Source of the DNA: Shewanella basaltis | GTDB lineage: Bacteria > Pseudomonadota > Gammaproteobacteria > Enterobacterales > Shewanellaceae | Assembly (NCBI RefSeq): GCF_023283885.1 | Contig: NZ_JAKILA010000022.1 | Location: forward strand, 1 to 64,000 | Direction of reading: 5' to 3' | Length of the DNA: 64,000 nucleotides | Shown here: positions 8,828-18,655 of the stretch, piece by piece | How the letters are laid out: each line of letters begins with the position of its first letter | Numbering within the stretch: the first letter of the stretch is position 1 | Made by a program: the position numbers and the translations under genes | The notes under the pieces: model-generated | Told to the model about the DNA's origin: nothing | Seen by the model: only the letters and a program-made list of their open reading frames with translations | Databases searched by the model: none

Positions 8828-8851
8828 TTATGTTTAGACGTCTAAACGTCC
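8828..8851. promoter_or_regulatory. MetJ operator array 1 (metJ-metB)
   Basis: The perfect met box AGACGTCT at 8836-8843 is followed directly by AAACGTCC at 8844-8851, with a degenerate TTTATGTT before it. MetJ binds two or more contiguous 8-bp boxes of consensus AGACGTCT. The array sits in the divergent metJ/metB control region. Confidence 0.85.
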
Positions 8852-8881
8852 GAAACAGGTTGACGAACCCACGTCACTTAG

Positions 8882-8905
8882 GTAGATTTGGACGTCTAGA
8901 CATCT
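8882..8905. promoter_or_regulatory. MetJ operator array 2 (metJ-metB)
   Basis: GTAGATTT, GGACGTCT (8890-8897) and AGACATCT (8898-8905) form three contiguous met-box-like units, ending about 33 bases before the metB start. Its position suggests that this array mainly controls metB, and array 1 may serve metJ. Confidence 0.85.
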
Positions 8906-8938
8906 CTTTTGTGTGTTTGTAAATTTTTAGGAGTCTTT

Positions 8939-10102
8939 ATGACTAAGTATCAAAGCGCCACATTGGCCGTTCGTCAGGGTATTGAATCAGACACACAATA
9001 TGGTGCAGTGGTCCCGCCTATTTATTTATCGACCAATTATTCTTTTGATGGCCACAAAAATCCCCGTGAGTTTGACTACAGCCGCTCAGGCAATCCAACG
9101 CGATGCATATTAGGCGACGCCATTGCTAAACTTGAGCAAGGTGCTACGGGTGTGGTGACCTGTACTGGTATGGCGGCGATTACCTTGGTGACCAGTTTAC
9201 TTGGCCCTGATGATTTATTAGTGGTCCCGCACGATTGTTATGGTGGCAGTTACCGTTTGTTTACCAATTTGGCTAAAAAAGGCCAATTTAAATTGTTGGT
9301 TGTTGATCAAACCGATGCTCAAGCATTGCAGCAAGCCATAGCGCAAAAGCCTAAAATGGTGTGGTTAGAGACGCCTTCAAATCCGTTATTACGCGTCGTT
9401 GATATTGAAGCGATTAGCCGCGCTTGTCGCGATGTTGGCGCATTAGTGACAGTCGATAACACCTTTTTGTCGCCTATTTTACAGCAACCATTATTGCTAG
9501 GTGCTGACATTGTGATTCACTCAACCACCAAATACATTAACGGCCATAGTGATGTGGTTGGTGGGGCGGTTGTGGCAAAAGATCTTGAGCTAGGCGAGCT
9601 ATTACATTGGTGGTCTAACACCCTTGGATTAACAGGCTCTGCGTTTGACAGTTACTTAACGCTACGTGGCTTACGTACTCTTGCTGTGCGTATTCGTGAG
9701 CATCAACGTAATGCGCAAAAGATTGTTGAATTACTTAATGCCAGTGACGTGGTTGCCAAAGTGTATTATCCCGGTTTAAAAGACCATCCTGGTCACGACA
9801 TTGCGGCAAAGCAACAACAAGGCTTTGGCGCGATGTTAAGTTTTGAATTGCAAGGCGGCGAAGCTGAAGTTGTGGCATTTTTAAATGCGTTGACCTTATT
9901 CAGTGTTGCTGAAAGTTTAGGCGGAGTGGAAAGTTTAGTCGCCGTTCCAGCTACCATGACCCACAGAGCAATGGATGCCAAAGCACGCCAAGAGGCTGGT
10001 ATTAAAGACACTTTATTGAGACTATCTGTTGGCATTGAAGATGCTGACGATTTAGTTGCTGATATAACAGCCGGTTTAGCCGCTGTTGCAGCAATTAAAT
10101 AA
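8939..10102 (+). CDS. metB: Cystathionine gamma-synthase
   Basis: A 387-residue PLP enzyme of the Cys/Met metabolism family. It condenses an activated homoserine ester with cysteine to give cystathionine in methionine synthesis. Seen motifs: DYSRSGNPTR, the PLP-stacking region GMAAITLV, VWLETPSNPLL, VDNTF, and the Schiff-base lysine in STTKYINGHSDVVGG. The ATG at 8939 has TAGGAG six bases upstream; the frame is open for ten more codons but those precede the SD. It lies directly behind the met boxes and about 110 bases before metL, matching the E. coli metJ-metBL arrangement. Confidence 0.95.
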   Translation: MTKYQSATLAVRQGIESDTQYGAVVPPIYLSTNYSFDGHKNPREFDYSRSGNPTRCILGDAIAKLEQGATGVVTCTGMAAITLVTSLLGPDDLLVVPHDCYGGSYRLFTNLAKKGQFKLLVVDQTDAQALQQAIAQKPKMVWLETPSNPLLRVVDIEAISRACRDVGALVTVDNTFLSPILQQPLLLGADIVIHSTTKYINGHSDVVGGAVVAKDLELGELLHWWSNTLGLTGSAFDSYLTLRGLRTLAVRIREHQRNAQKIVELLNASDVVAKVYYPGLKDHPGHDIAAKQQQGFGAMLSFELQGGEAEVVAFLNALTLFSVAESLGGVESLVAVPATMTHRAMDAKARQEAGIKDTLLRLSVGIEDADDLVADITAGLAAVAAIK

Positions 10103-10210
10103 CCTGAACTCAGGTAAAATAAGCTTAATTAACGTTTATATTGGCTGTAGTTTTAAAGAAACAAAGTAAAATAGCAGCAGCAAAAGTCGTAGTTGTTTAA
10201 GGAGTGCGTA

Positions 10211-12604
10211 ATGGCGCGAGGTCATTTACATAAGTTTGGTGGTTCGAGTTTAGCCGATGCTGATTGCTATCGCCGTGTTGCCCATATTTTACTGACCCAT
10301 GGTAACAGTGATGATCTTGTGGTGGTTTCTGCCGCCGGTAAAACCACTAACTTCTTATATAAATTACTCAGTTTGCGCGACAGCGGTCAACTTTGGCAGG
10401 AAGAACTGCAAGTTTTGATTAGTTATCAACAAACCTTAATTGAACAGCTTCTGTCAAACGAACAAGCCCGAGATTTACGTGAGCGTTTGTCTACTGACAA
10501 GTCGCAACTTGTGAGTTTGCTGTCTTTAGAACAGCGCAACGACTACCAGTTAAACCAAGTAGTGAGTTTTGGTGAACGTTGGTCAGCTCGATTAATGGCT
10601 GCACTATTGCGTGAAACGGGCGTAGCAGCAACGCATGTTGATGCCTGCTCAATCTTAGTTGCCGAAGAAGGCGCTGTGCCTAATATCTTAGTGCAAGAGT
10701 CGCGGGATAAAGTGCAAGCCCTATTAGCTTTACATCCACAAGAGCGGTTAGTTATTACCGGTTTTATTTGTGCAAACCGCCATGGTGACACTTTATTACT
10801 TGGCCGTAATGGTTCTGATTTCAGTGCAACGTTAATTGCCAGCTTAGCAGACATTGAGCGAGTCACCATTTGGACTGATGTGGAAGGGGTGTTTAACGCT
10901 GACCCTAACAAAATTAATGATGCCAAACTACTCAAAAGCATGTCTTTAGCAGAAGCCGACCGTTTAGCGCGTTTAGGCTCACCTGTGTTGCACTCTCGTA
11001 CGTTACAGCCGCTATTTAATACCGATGTTAGCCTTGCTGTGCGTTCAAGCTATGCATCGCATACCGACTTTACTTTAATCGCTCCGCTGAGCTCATCGGC
11101 TAGCGCTCCTGTGGTGACCAACCTCAATGAGGTGGTGTTATTTAGCGTTAAACTGAACACAGATATTGCGCCAGTGTTGACCCTTTTAGATGAGGCTGGC
11201 TTAACGCCTTTAGCCTATTGGGAATTGGCCCAACATAAGTTTGAACTGGCGTTTACCTTAGAAAGCCAAAAACAAGTACACAGCCTGTTAACTCAACATG
11301 CAGAACAATGGGCGCTTGATGAGTTAACCATGCAAACCGATTTAGGTTTAGTGGCGTTGGTCAGTGCCGATGCGCATCACTTTAGACGCAGCTTTGCCCG
11401 TTTATTAAGCCGCGATGCTAAACCGATTTATCAAGACTCGTTAAGCTTAGTGACTTTAGTGCCACAGGCGCAGGTGAGTTTATTAACTCAAAAAGTCCAT
11501 CGTCGTTGCGCTGGCCCAAGAATGCGCATCGGCGTATTGCTGCTAGGCGTTGGCAATATTGGCGAAGCCTGGGTCGATTTATTTAAGCGTGCCAGCCACA
11601 CATTAGATCGAGAGCTTGAAGCGTCGGTTGCGCTTATCGGCGTGGTTGGGTCGCAAAAGGCACTGATTTCAAACGACGGTATACGCCTTAATCATTGGCA
11701 GCAAGATTATCAAGCACATGCTACAGACTGGGATTATGACTGCTTGTTTGAGCAATTAGCACAGCTATCTTGTGATGAAATTGTCGCCTTAGATATTAGT
11801 GCCAGTGCCACATTAACCTTGCAGTATCCTGAGTTATTTGCTCGCGGCATTCATGTGGTGAGCGCCAATAAATTAGCGGGTTCTGGACCATTGCCTTTTT
11901 ACCGTGAGTTAAAGCAACAACTCAGTAATCGTCGTTTATTTTGGCGTTATAACGCCAGTTGTGGTGCTGGTTTACCCATTCAGCATGCATTAAATGACTT
12001 ACGTAACAGTGGTGATACCATTGAAGCGGTAGGTGGTATTTTTTCTGGCACCTTATGTTGGTTATTTGAAAACTACGATGGCACTAAACCCTTTTCTGAG
12101 TTAGTGCTAGAAGCTCGCAGCTTAGGGATTACCGAGCCCGATCCGCGTGATGATTTATCTGGCCGTGATATGCAGCGTAAATTGCTTATTTTAGCCCGTG
12201 AGATTGGCTTAGCCGTTGAGCTTGATGATATTACGCTTAATTCGTTAGTGCCCAAGGCATTAGCAGAGTTGTCGTTAGAGGATTTTTTACTGCGTATTAG
12301 TGAACTTGATGATGACTTATTACAGCAATTTACAGCCGCTGCAGAACAAAATAAAGTATTGCGATACGTGGCCTCGTTAGACAAAGTTGAGGGTAAACTG
12401 CATGCTGAAGTAGGGTTGCAGTGGGTAGACAATCATCATCCTTACGCTAATTTAACGCCTGGCGATAATGTGTTTGTTATTCGTAGTGCATTTTATCAAG
12501 GTAATCCGCTGATTATCCGTGGCCCGGGTGCAGGGCGCGAGGTTACAGCCGCAGCAGTGCAGTCGGATTTAGTGCACATTTGTAGAGACTTGCTACAAGA
12601 GTAG
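10211..12604 (+). CDS. metL: Bifunctional aspartokinase / homoserine dehydrogenase II
   Basis: A 797-residue two-domain enzyme catalysing the first and third steps from aspartate to homoserine. The N-terminal aspartokinase begins HKFGGSSLADADCYRRV and contains GRNGSDFSATLIASL and WTDVEGVFNADP; the C-terminal homoserine dehydrogenase has a Rossmann GVGNIGEAW near residue 445, VSANKLAGSGPL, and GGIFSGTLCWLFE. The start has AAGGAG upstream. Following metB in one transcription unit under MetJ control argues for MetL rather than ThrA. A good terminator follows, so metF is transcribed separately. Confidence 0.95.
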   Translation: MARGHLHKFGGSSLADADCYRRVAHILLTHGNSDDLVVVSAAGKTTNFLYKLLSLRDSGQLWQEELQVLISYQQTLIEQLLSNEQARDLRERLSTDKSQLVSLLSLEQRNDYQLNQVVSFGERWSARLMAALLRETGVAATHVDACSILVAEEGAVPNILVQESRDKVQALLALHPQERLVITGFICANRHGDTLLLGRNGSDFSATLIASLADIERVTIWTDVEGVFNADPNKINDAKLLKSMSLAEADRLARLGSPVLHSRTLQPLFNTDVSLAVRSSYASHTDFTLIAPLSSSASAPVVTNLNEVVLFSVKLNTDIAPVLTLLDEAGLTPLAYWELAQHKFELAFTLESQKQVHSLLTQHAEQWALDELTMQTDLGLVALVSADAHHFRRSFARLLSRDAKPIYQDSLSLVTLVPQAQVSLLTQKVHRRCAGPRMRIGVLLLGVGNIGEAWVDLFKRASHTLDRELEASVALIGVVGSQKALISNDGIRLNHWQQDYQAHATDWDYDCLFEQLAQLSCDEIVALDISASATLTLQYPELFARGIHVVSANKLAGSGPLPFYRELKQQLSNRRLFWRYNASCGAGLPIQHALNDLRNSGDTIEAVGGIFSGTLCWLFENYDGTKPFSELVLEARSLGITEPDPRDDLSGRDMQRKLLILAREIGLAVELDDITLNSLVPKALAELSLEDFLLRISELDDDLLQQFTAAAEQNKVLRYVASLDKVEGKLHAEVGLQWVDNHHPYANLTPGDNVFVIRSAFYQGNPLIIRGPGAGREVTAAAVQSDLVHICRDLLQE

Positions 12605-12612
12605 AATGTTTG

Positions 12613-12641
12613 AAAAGACCATGTAAATGGTCTTTTTTTTT
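12613..12641 (+). terminator. Rho-independent terminator after metL
   Basis: AAAAGACCAT pairs with ATGGTCTTTT around GTAA, followed by a run of T. It closes the metBL transcript. Confidence 0.85.
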
Positions 12642-12711
12642 GTTATCAATTTTTTATTATCGATTATTTATTATCGATTAATTAGTGCCGCTATTGTTAA
12701 CAGGATATTGA

Positions 12712-13302
12712 ATGCAAAGACCAACAAAGGCGCAAATTCGACAATTACCACTTTATGAGGGTATAGGTCTTGAGAATGTCATCGTTATTACAACCCAAGC
12801 AAATGCAATGAGTGCCATAGCAGAGTTAAAAAAACATGCCTGTTTAGGCTTCGATACCGAGAGTAAGCCCTGTTTTATACAAGATGAGGTAAGTGATGGA
12901 CCTCATTTAATTCAAATCGCTACACCATTTAAAGTGTTTTTATTTCCGACTCAGTTTTATGAACATTTCATTGGCATTAATGACGTGCTGTCGGACCCTT
13001 TAATAAAAAAAGTCGGCTTTGGGTTGAAAGAAGACAAAAAAATGCTCTGGAGAAAATTGGGTATTAAGTTAGTTAATGCCGTAGAGCTTTCTTCAAAAGT
13101 GATGCGATTTGCCCATGTTGAGCAGCCTGTGGGCGCTCGCGCTGCGGTTGCAATGTTATTTAAACAACGCTTATCTAAAAGTGCGCAGCAATCAAATTGG
13201 TCAATATACCCTTTGCATGAACACCAGAAAAAGTATGCAGCAAATGATGCCCATTGTGCATTATTAATCGAGCTTGAAATGCAAAGGCTAAGTCAAGACT
13301 AA
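12712..13302 (+). CDS. DEDDy-type 3'-5' exonuclease domain protein
   Basis: A 196-residue single-domain protein of the RNase D/WRN-type exonuclease superfamily. Motif I is GFDTES near residue 44, motif II follows around KKVGFGLKEDKKML, and motif III is YAANDAHCALLI (Tyr-x3-Asp, the DEDDy variant). There is no HRDC domain, so it is smaller than RNase D. The 5' end MQRPTKAQIRQLPLYEGIGL is typical of this short family. It presumably trims RNA or single-stranded DNA 3' ends, but the substrate is unknown. It stands alone between metL and the VOC gene with a weak SD (AACAGGA). Confidence 0.85.
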   Translation: MQRPTKAQIRQLPLYEGIGLENVIVITTQANAMSAIAELKKHACLGFDTESKPCFIQDEVSDGPHLIQIATPFKVFLFPTQFYEHFIGINDVLSDPLIKKVGFGLKEDKKMLWRKLGIKLVNAVELSSKVMRFAHVEQPVGARAAVAMLFKQRLSKSAQQSNWSIYPLHEHQKKYAANDAHCALLIELEMQRLSQD

Positions 13303-13510
13303 GCGAGATGGCTTTTTCACCACTTACATAACTGGTATTCACTTTTTTATCTTTACATGTTCAGGTAAACGACAGAATAACGCTCAACGTCAATAAATTT
13401 ATCTTATCAAAATAATAAAAAATGATAATTTTTATTAATAACCTGTTCGCCGTAACATGTCTCCATCGAAACAAATGATGAATTAATCAACAGCGTTTTA
13501 GGAGTCAGTT

Positions 13511-13996
13511 ATGAAAATGAATCACGTAGGTTTAATGGTTGGCGATATGGATAAAGCCGTTGAGTTTTATACCAAAGCGCTAGGTTTACGAGTGGTAATG
13601 GGGAACACAAAAGTTCTGGAAGAGCGTAAAACGGCCATTGGTAAAATGTGTATTGCCGTGTTTGGTGAAGGCTTTAAAGGCTTTAATATTGCGCACTTAG
13701 TCACCACTGATGGTATTGGTGTTGAGTTGTTTGAGATGGTTGATCGTCAAGATCGTCACGTGGTTGATTTTACTCGTCTTGGTATTTTCCATTTTTGTTT
13801 GCAAACAGATGACTTCGAAGGTGCCATAGCACGTACCGAACAGTATGGCGGCAAGGTGCGCATGGACATTATGCGCTACCACCCAGAAGATGATACTAAG
13901 CCTGCAAAAATGGTTTATTTAGAAGATCCATTTGGCAACCTATTTGAATTTTATTCACATTCTTATGAAGAGACATACGCGTCAGATTACGAATAA
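13511..13996 (+). CDS. VOC superfamily (glyoxalase-like) protein
   Basis: A 161-residue vicinal-oxygen-chelate protein with the duplicated beta-alpha-beta-beta-beta fold. The first half begins MNHVGLMVGDMDKAVEFYTKALGL and ends VGVELFEM-type strand (GIGVELFEMV); the second has GIFHFCLQTDDFEGAIART and VYLEDPFGNLFEFYSH. The expected metal ligands (His at the start of each module, Glu at the end of each) are all visible. Members act as lyases, dioxygenases or resistance proteins, so the reaction cannot be named. TAGGAG precedes the start; a terminator follows immediately. Its position before metF does not show a link to methionine. Confidence 0.85.
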   Translation: MKMNHVGLMVGDMDKAVEFYTKALGLRVVMGNTKVLEERKTAIGKMCIAVFGEGFKGFNIAHLVTTDGIGVELFEMVDRQDRHVVDFTRLGIFHFCLQTDDFEGAIARTEQYGGKVRMDIMRYHPEDDTKPAKMVYLEDPFGNLFEFYSHSYEETYASDYE

Positions 13997-14022
13997 TCTC
14001 TCCTGTTTGTTGCCTCATGATT

Positions 14023-14050
14023 AAAACGACCTTTTTTGGTCGTTTTTTTT
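14023..14050 (+). terminator. Terminator after VOC gene
   Basis: AAAACGACC and GGTCGTTTT form a 9-bp stem with a T6 loop and a T-run. It separates the VOC gene from metF. Confidence 0.8.
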
Positions 14051-14206
14051 GCTTAAAAAGTCTATACCAATGCATTTTAGGCCAATAGCATGTTGTTTGT
14101 TTATGTTGGTTTAATCAAGTGGTCATTTTTACTGTGTATTTGTAGTATTAAATTGGCTGATTGGTGTTTTTTTAGCTTGACTTAGTATGCAGTTAAATTA
14201 GTATAT

Positions 14207-14238
14207 GGATGTATAGACGTCCAAACGGCTAGATGGCA
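14207..14238 (+). promoter_or_regulatory. MetJ operator array before metF
   Basis: Four contiguous 8-bp met-box units, GGATGTAT, AGACGTCC, AAACGGCT and AGATGGCA, lie about 70 bases before the metF start. The second unit matches the consensus AGACGTCT at seven of eight positions, and the others are progressively weaker, as in known MetJ arrays. This places metF in the MetJ regulon on its own promoter. Confidence 0.85.
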
Positions 14239-14290
14239 TAGGTTGAGTGCATCAGGTTAGTTGATTGGTATAGACCACTAAGTTTTATAG

Positions 14291-15193
<903 letters not shown>

Positions 15194-15221
15194 TTGTCAT
15201 TTCAGATAACACTAACACTTT

Positions 15222-15265
15222 AAGGCCTTCTGTTGCATGATGACAGAAGGCTTTGTTATTTTCGT
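15222..15265 (+). terminator. Rho-independent terminator after metF
   Basis: AAGGCCTTCTGT pairs with ACAGAAGGCTTT around a 9-base loop, followed by a T-rich tract. It ends the metF transcript and overlaps any upstream extension of the next gene, which supports the later GTG start of that gene. Confidence 0.8.
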
Positions 15266-15299
15266 TTTGCAAGTGAGCCATTTTAGGCGAGGAGGTAGA

Positions 15300-15551
15300 G
15301 TGTCTGCATTAGCGAGTCTATGCCCGATTTGTCAGCAACAAAACGCTTGCGCTATGGTGCGAGGGCTAGCGATTTCAGCTTGTTGGTGCGTTGACTCTTC
15401 GTATGATGCCGTTAAATTGCTTAAACAATACCAACTCACTCATCCAGATAAGATTATTGGCTCTGATCAATGCGTTTGTGTGTCATGCTTAGCCCACATT
15501 GCTAACAACACGCAGATTGAGCCTTGTGCCGTACAATTTTACACTCCTTGA
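15300..15551 (+). CDS. Cysteine-rich CWC family small protein
   Basis: An 83-residue protein with CPIC at residues 8-11, a further Cys at 17, the family-naming ACWC motif near 28-30, and CVCVSC near 58-63. This matches the cysteine-rich CWC family, probably a zinc-binding protein of unknown function. The best start is the GTG at 15300 behind GGAGG; a longer frame opens at 15237 but would run through the metF terminator hairpin. No signal peptide. Nothing in the neighbourhood gives a role. Confidence 0.75.
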   Translation: MSALASLCPICQQQNACAMVRGLAISACWCVDSSYDAVKLLKQYQLTHPDKIIGSDQCVCVSCLAHIANNTQIEPCAVQFYTP

Positions 15552-15659
15552 AACACTGTTTTATCATTACCCGCAATAGCCATTTCAATTGTTAATTATT
15601 TGTTGTTTACAAGCGCTTGGTAGGTATACTAAAACCTCAATAATTTGAGGATAATAATA

Positions 15660-16202
15660 ATGTTAAAAAAAATTCTCCTAGGGCTTGCTGTCGTCATTGC
15701 TATTCCTTTTATCGTCGCGTTGTTTATAAAAACCGATTACTCCGTCATGCGAACTGTAACCATAGACAAGCCTGTATCAGAGGTGTTTGACTATGTGAAA
15801 CACCTCAAAAACCAAGATAACTTCAGTAAATGGGCTCAAATGGACCCTGAAATGGTCAAAACCTATCGTGGTATCGATGCCACTGTCGGTTTTGTGTCTG
15901 CTTGGGCCAGTGAAAACCCCGACGTTGGGGTTGGGGAGCAAGAGATTATTGCCATTGATGAAGGAAAGCGTATCGACTTTGAATTACGCTTTATTTCACC
16001 TTTTGAAGCAACAGAGCCAGCTTATATGACAACAGAAGCGGTTAGTGCCCAGCAAACTAAAGTCGACTGGGGGTTTAGTGGCCACATGAATTACCCAATG
16101 AACTTAATGTTTTTATTTGTCGATTTTGAAACCATGATTGGTGAAGATTTACAGCAAGGTTTAGATACGCTCAAAGTGCTGTTAGAGCAGTCGTCTTCTT
16201 AG
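15660..16202 (+). CDS. SRPBCC family membrane-anchored protein
   Basis: A 180-residue protein with an N-terminal transmembrane anchor (about residues 4-22, ILLGLAVVIAIPFIVALFI) followed by a polyketide-cyclase/Bet v 1-like SRPBCC domain: TVTIDKPVSEVFDYVKHLKNQDNFSKWA, then a strand/long-helix pattern ending DLQQGLDTLKVLLEQ. Such proteins bind hydrophobic ligands, but no ligand is known. The start at 15660 has TTGAGGAT ahead; the frame runs five codons further without SD. It appears monocistronic. Confidence 0.8.
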   Translation: MLKKILLGLAVVIAIPFIVALFIKTDYSVMRTVTIDKPVSEVFDYVKHLKNQDNFSKWAQMDPEMVKTYRGIDATVGFVSAWASENPDVGVGEQEIIAIDEGKRIDFELRFISPFEATEPAYMTTEAVSAQQTKVDWGFSGHMNYPMNLMFLFVDFETMIGEDLQQGLDTLKVLLEQSSS

Positions 16203-16367
16203 TTGAAGATGTTTCATCTCTTATTGTCTGAGGTTGCCTTGGTTTGTGTAATCGGGGTAACCTAAAAAATGGCATTATGGTGACGGGTTTGGGCCGTTGA
16301 AACCATCATAACAATATCTAATAAAAATAATTTTCGACATAAGTCATTACTCATTATGAGGTTTTAC

Positions 16368-17732
16368 ATGGAAGCAATCACAAGTTTTGTTAGTACGATC
16401 AACGGTATTGTGTGGGGTGTCCCCATGTTGATCATGATTTTAGGGGTTGGGTTATTCCTGTCTATTGGGCTTAAACTGATGCCAATTTTAAAATTAGGCA
16501 GAGGATTTAAATTGTTATGGTCTGGTCGCCAAGTCACTGATGAAAGTGAAAAAGGCGATGTGAGCCCGTTTAATGCGCTAATGACCTCGTTATCTGCAAC
16601 AATTGGTACCGGTAATATTGCGGGCGTGGCTACGGCAATTTTTATTGGTGGCCCTGGTGCGTTATTTTGGATGTGGTGTACTGCGCTTGTCGGTATGGCG
16701 ACCAAGTTTTCTGAGGCGGTGCTTGCGGTAAAGTTTCGCGAAACAGATGCAAACGGTAATCATGTTGGTGGCCCGATGTATTATATCAAAAACGGTTTAG
16801 GCAGTAAGTGGGCTTGGCTCGGTACTGCATTTGCTATTTTTGGGTCAATAGCCGGTTTTGGTATTGGTAACACAGTACAGGCAAACTCTGTTGCCGATGC
16901 GTTAAGCAGTAATTTTAATGTACCAAGTTGGGTGACGGGTGTTGTGTTGATGCTGCTTGTGGGCGCCGTGCTCATGGGGGGCATTAAACGTATTGCAGAG
17001 GTAGCGGGTAAATTAGTACCGTTAATGACCGTGTTTTATATTACTGCGGGGCTTGCGGTGTTAGTGGTATATGCTGACCAAGTACCTGCCGCTTTTATGT
17101 TAATTGTTGAAAGCGCCTTTAATCCTGTGGCTGCTCAAGGTGGTTTTGCTGGGGCTGCTGTGTGGGCTGCAATTCGTTTTGGTGTGGCACGTGGTGTGTT
17201 TTCAAATGAAGCTGGTTTAGGGAGTGCGCCAATTGCTCATGCCGCAGCGCAAACCAATAATCCTGTAAAGCAGGGGTTAGTGGCCATGCTAGGAACCTTT
17301 ATTGATACCATCATTGTGTGTTCTATTACCGGCTTGGCCATTATTGTGTCAGGTGCTTGGATCTCGGGTGAAAATGGCGCTGCGTTAACCTCTTATGCGT
17401 TTTCGCATGCATTGCCTATGGGTAATTATATTGTGGCAATTGCATTGGCTATTTTTGCTTTTACAACAATCTTAGGTTGGAGTTTTTATAGCGAAAAGTG
17501 TGTACAGTATCTGTTAGGCGAGAAAGCGGTTAAGCCATTTCGTTTAATTTGGACCCTAGTTGTACCATTGGGGGCGGTTAGTTCGTTAGAGTTTATCTGG
17601 TTATTGGCCGACACATTAAATGCCATGATGGCGATTCCAAACTTAATTGCACTAGTGTTACTCAGCCCGATTGTATTTGGTTTAACCCGTGAATACTTTA
17701 TTAAGCAGCGTGCATTAAAAGCGCAGAGCTAA
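16368..17732 (+). CDS. Sodium:alanine symporter (AGCS family)
   Basis: A 454-residue inner-membrane amino acid symporter with about ten membrane segments. Family motifs: FNALMTSLSATIGTGNIAGVATAI, GGPGALFWMWCTALVGMATKFSEA, GGPMYYI, GVARGVFSNEAGLGSAPIAHAAA and GWSFYSEKC. It takes up alanine or glycine with Na+. The ATG at 16368 follows GAGG by about six bases; an upstream in-frame ATG at 16356 overlaps that SD. No glycine riboswitch could be recognised in the 165-base leader. A terminator follows. Confidence 0.92.
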   Translation: MEAITSFVSTINGIVWGVPMLIMILGVGLFLSIGLKLMPILKLGRGFKLLWSGRQVTDESEKGDVSPFNALMTSLSATIGTGNIAGVATAIFIGGPGALFWMWCTALVGMATKFSEAVLAVKFRETDANGNHVGGPMYYIKNGLGSKWAWLGTAFAIFGSIAGFGIGNTVQANSVADALSSNFNVPSWVTGVVLMLLVGAVLMGGIKRIAEVAGKLVPLMTVFYITAGLAVLVVYADQVPAAFMLIVESAFNPVAAQGGFAGAAVWAAIRFGVARGVFSNEAGLGSAPIAHAAAQTNNPVKQGLVAMLGTFIDTIIVCSITGLAIIVSGAWISGENGAALTSYAFSHALPMGNYIVAIALAIFAFTTILGWSFYSEKCVQYLLGEKAVKPFRLIWTLVVPLGAVSSLEFIWLLADTLNAMMAIPNLIALVLLSPIVFGLTREYFIKQRALKAQS

Positions 17733-17835
17733 TGTGTTGGGGTAATTGATTGCTGTTGAACTTTTGTGGCATAACTGAATCTTATGATTGAGAGATTTGG
17801 TTAGAGACGCAAATCAGTTGTTGGTATTTAGTTAG

Positions 17836-17868
17836 GCATGTTCATTATTGTAGTGAGCATGCTTTTTT
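17836..17868 (+). terminator. Terminator after alanine symporter gene
   Basis: GCATGTTCA and TGAGCATGC form a 9-bp stem with one wobble pair, followed by TTTTTT. It ends 13 bases before the next start codon. Confidence 0.75.
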
Positions 17869-17881
17869 GTTAAGGGATGGC

Positions 17882-18280
17882 ATGAAATCAAGGTTTTTTA
17901 CACTATCCAGTGTATTTGTGTTGCTGGTTACGTTTGTGTCTGCTTGCTCTAGCTCGAGGTTTCAAAATAATGCGGATGATATCGCATTAGCTCATGCCGC
18001 AGCCGATAAAGTAAAAGTCTATATATCAGCAGAAATAATAGAATTTAAAGCCCAATTTTTAGGGGACGTTAGTACGTCATACTGCGAAAACTCATCAAAT
18101 CCTGCCAAATTTGATGAGTTACCAAGCTTAACCTCGATGACTGACTCGCTCAAATTACAAGTATATGAGCGTGGGGGAAATGCCATCGTTATGAAGCAAT
18201 GTGGCATTGTTAATTATCCATCTTGTGTGGTTTACTTTGAATGTAATGGTGACGCTTACGCCATTGATAGCGGTTTTTAA
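17882..18280 (+). CDS. RcsF-like outer-membrane lipoprotein
   Basis: A 132-residue lipoprotein with a signal peptide and lipobox VSAC (lipidated Cys near residue 21). The globular part carries the RcsF pattern: LGDVSTSYC, a spacer, GGNAIVMKQCG, YPSC and ECNGDAYAI. Four cysteines besides the lipid Cys match the two nested disulfides of RcsF, the envelope-stress sensor that signals to IgaA/RcsC in enterics. Overall similarity is limited, so this may be a family member with another role. AAGGGA precedes the ATG at 17882. No Rcs phosphorelay gene lies in the window. Confidence 0.65.
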   Translation: MKSRFFTLSSVFVLLVTFVSACSSSRFQNNADDIALAHAAADKVKVYISAEIIEFKAQFLGDVSTSYCENSSNPAKFDELPSLTSMTDSLKLQVYERGGNAIVMKQCGIVNYPSCVVYFECNGDAYAIDSGF

Positions 18281-18373
18281 TTCATTACAGGTCGAGCCTA
18301 TTTCTGCTCAGCAATAGGCACTAATCTAGACGTTTATTAAAGCGTTTTGCTGCCACCCCTTGCCTTATCAAGG

Positions 18374-18502
18374 TTAATCCAACGAGCCAGATTTCTGCGG
18401 CGGTGGCACGCGATCACACTCTAAGGTGCTGGGGGAATTAGGCGTACAACCATTGAGCGCTGCGAGACAAAATAGGAATGCTGAAAATAGCCAATGCGCC
18501 AT
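18374..18502 (-). CDS. Small lipoprotein, 42 residues
   Basis: A short frame with a clear lipoprotein signature: start MAHWLFSAFLFCLAALNGC, where a hydrophobic core ends in the lipobox LNGC with Cys at residue 19, followed by a short hydrophilic tail TPNSPSTLECDRVPPPQKSGSLD. The mature peptide would have only 24 residues with a second Cys and a PPP stretch, like very small envelope lipoproteins. No strong SD is visible ahead of the ATG, which lowers confidence. It is antisense-oriented to the RcsF-like gene and lies downstream of it. Confidence 0.5.
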   Translation of the reverse strand: MAHWLFSAFLFCLAALNGCTPNSPSTLECDRVPPPQKSGSLD

Positions 18503-18655
18503 AGTAAGTCTTATATAAGAATATGATTACACTATAGCATTGCATTTGATGGGGCGCTGAGTGTGACTTACGCCACACTTAGCGAATGAACATCGATACT
18601 GAGGTGATTTATCACGTGCTGTTGACCGCACGATGAGAGGCATATTGCAGGGTAG

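Noticed and set aside
13400..13450. Fur box upstream of the VOC gene
   Set aside because: The stretch aaaatgataattttta is only a partial match to the Fur repeat, and the region is simply AT-rich.
16203..16367. Glycine riboswitch before the Na+/alanine symporter
   Set aside because: Such riboswitches occur before AGCS genes, but the conserved aptamer segments could not be found; only a weak imperfect hairpin is present.
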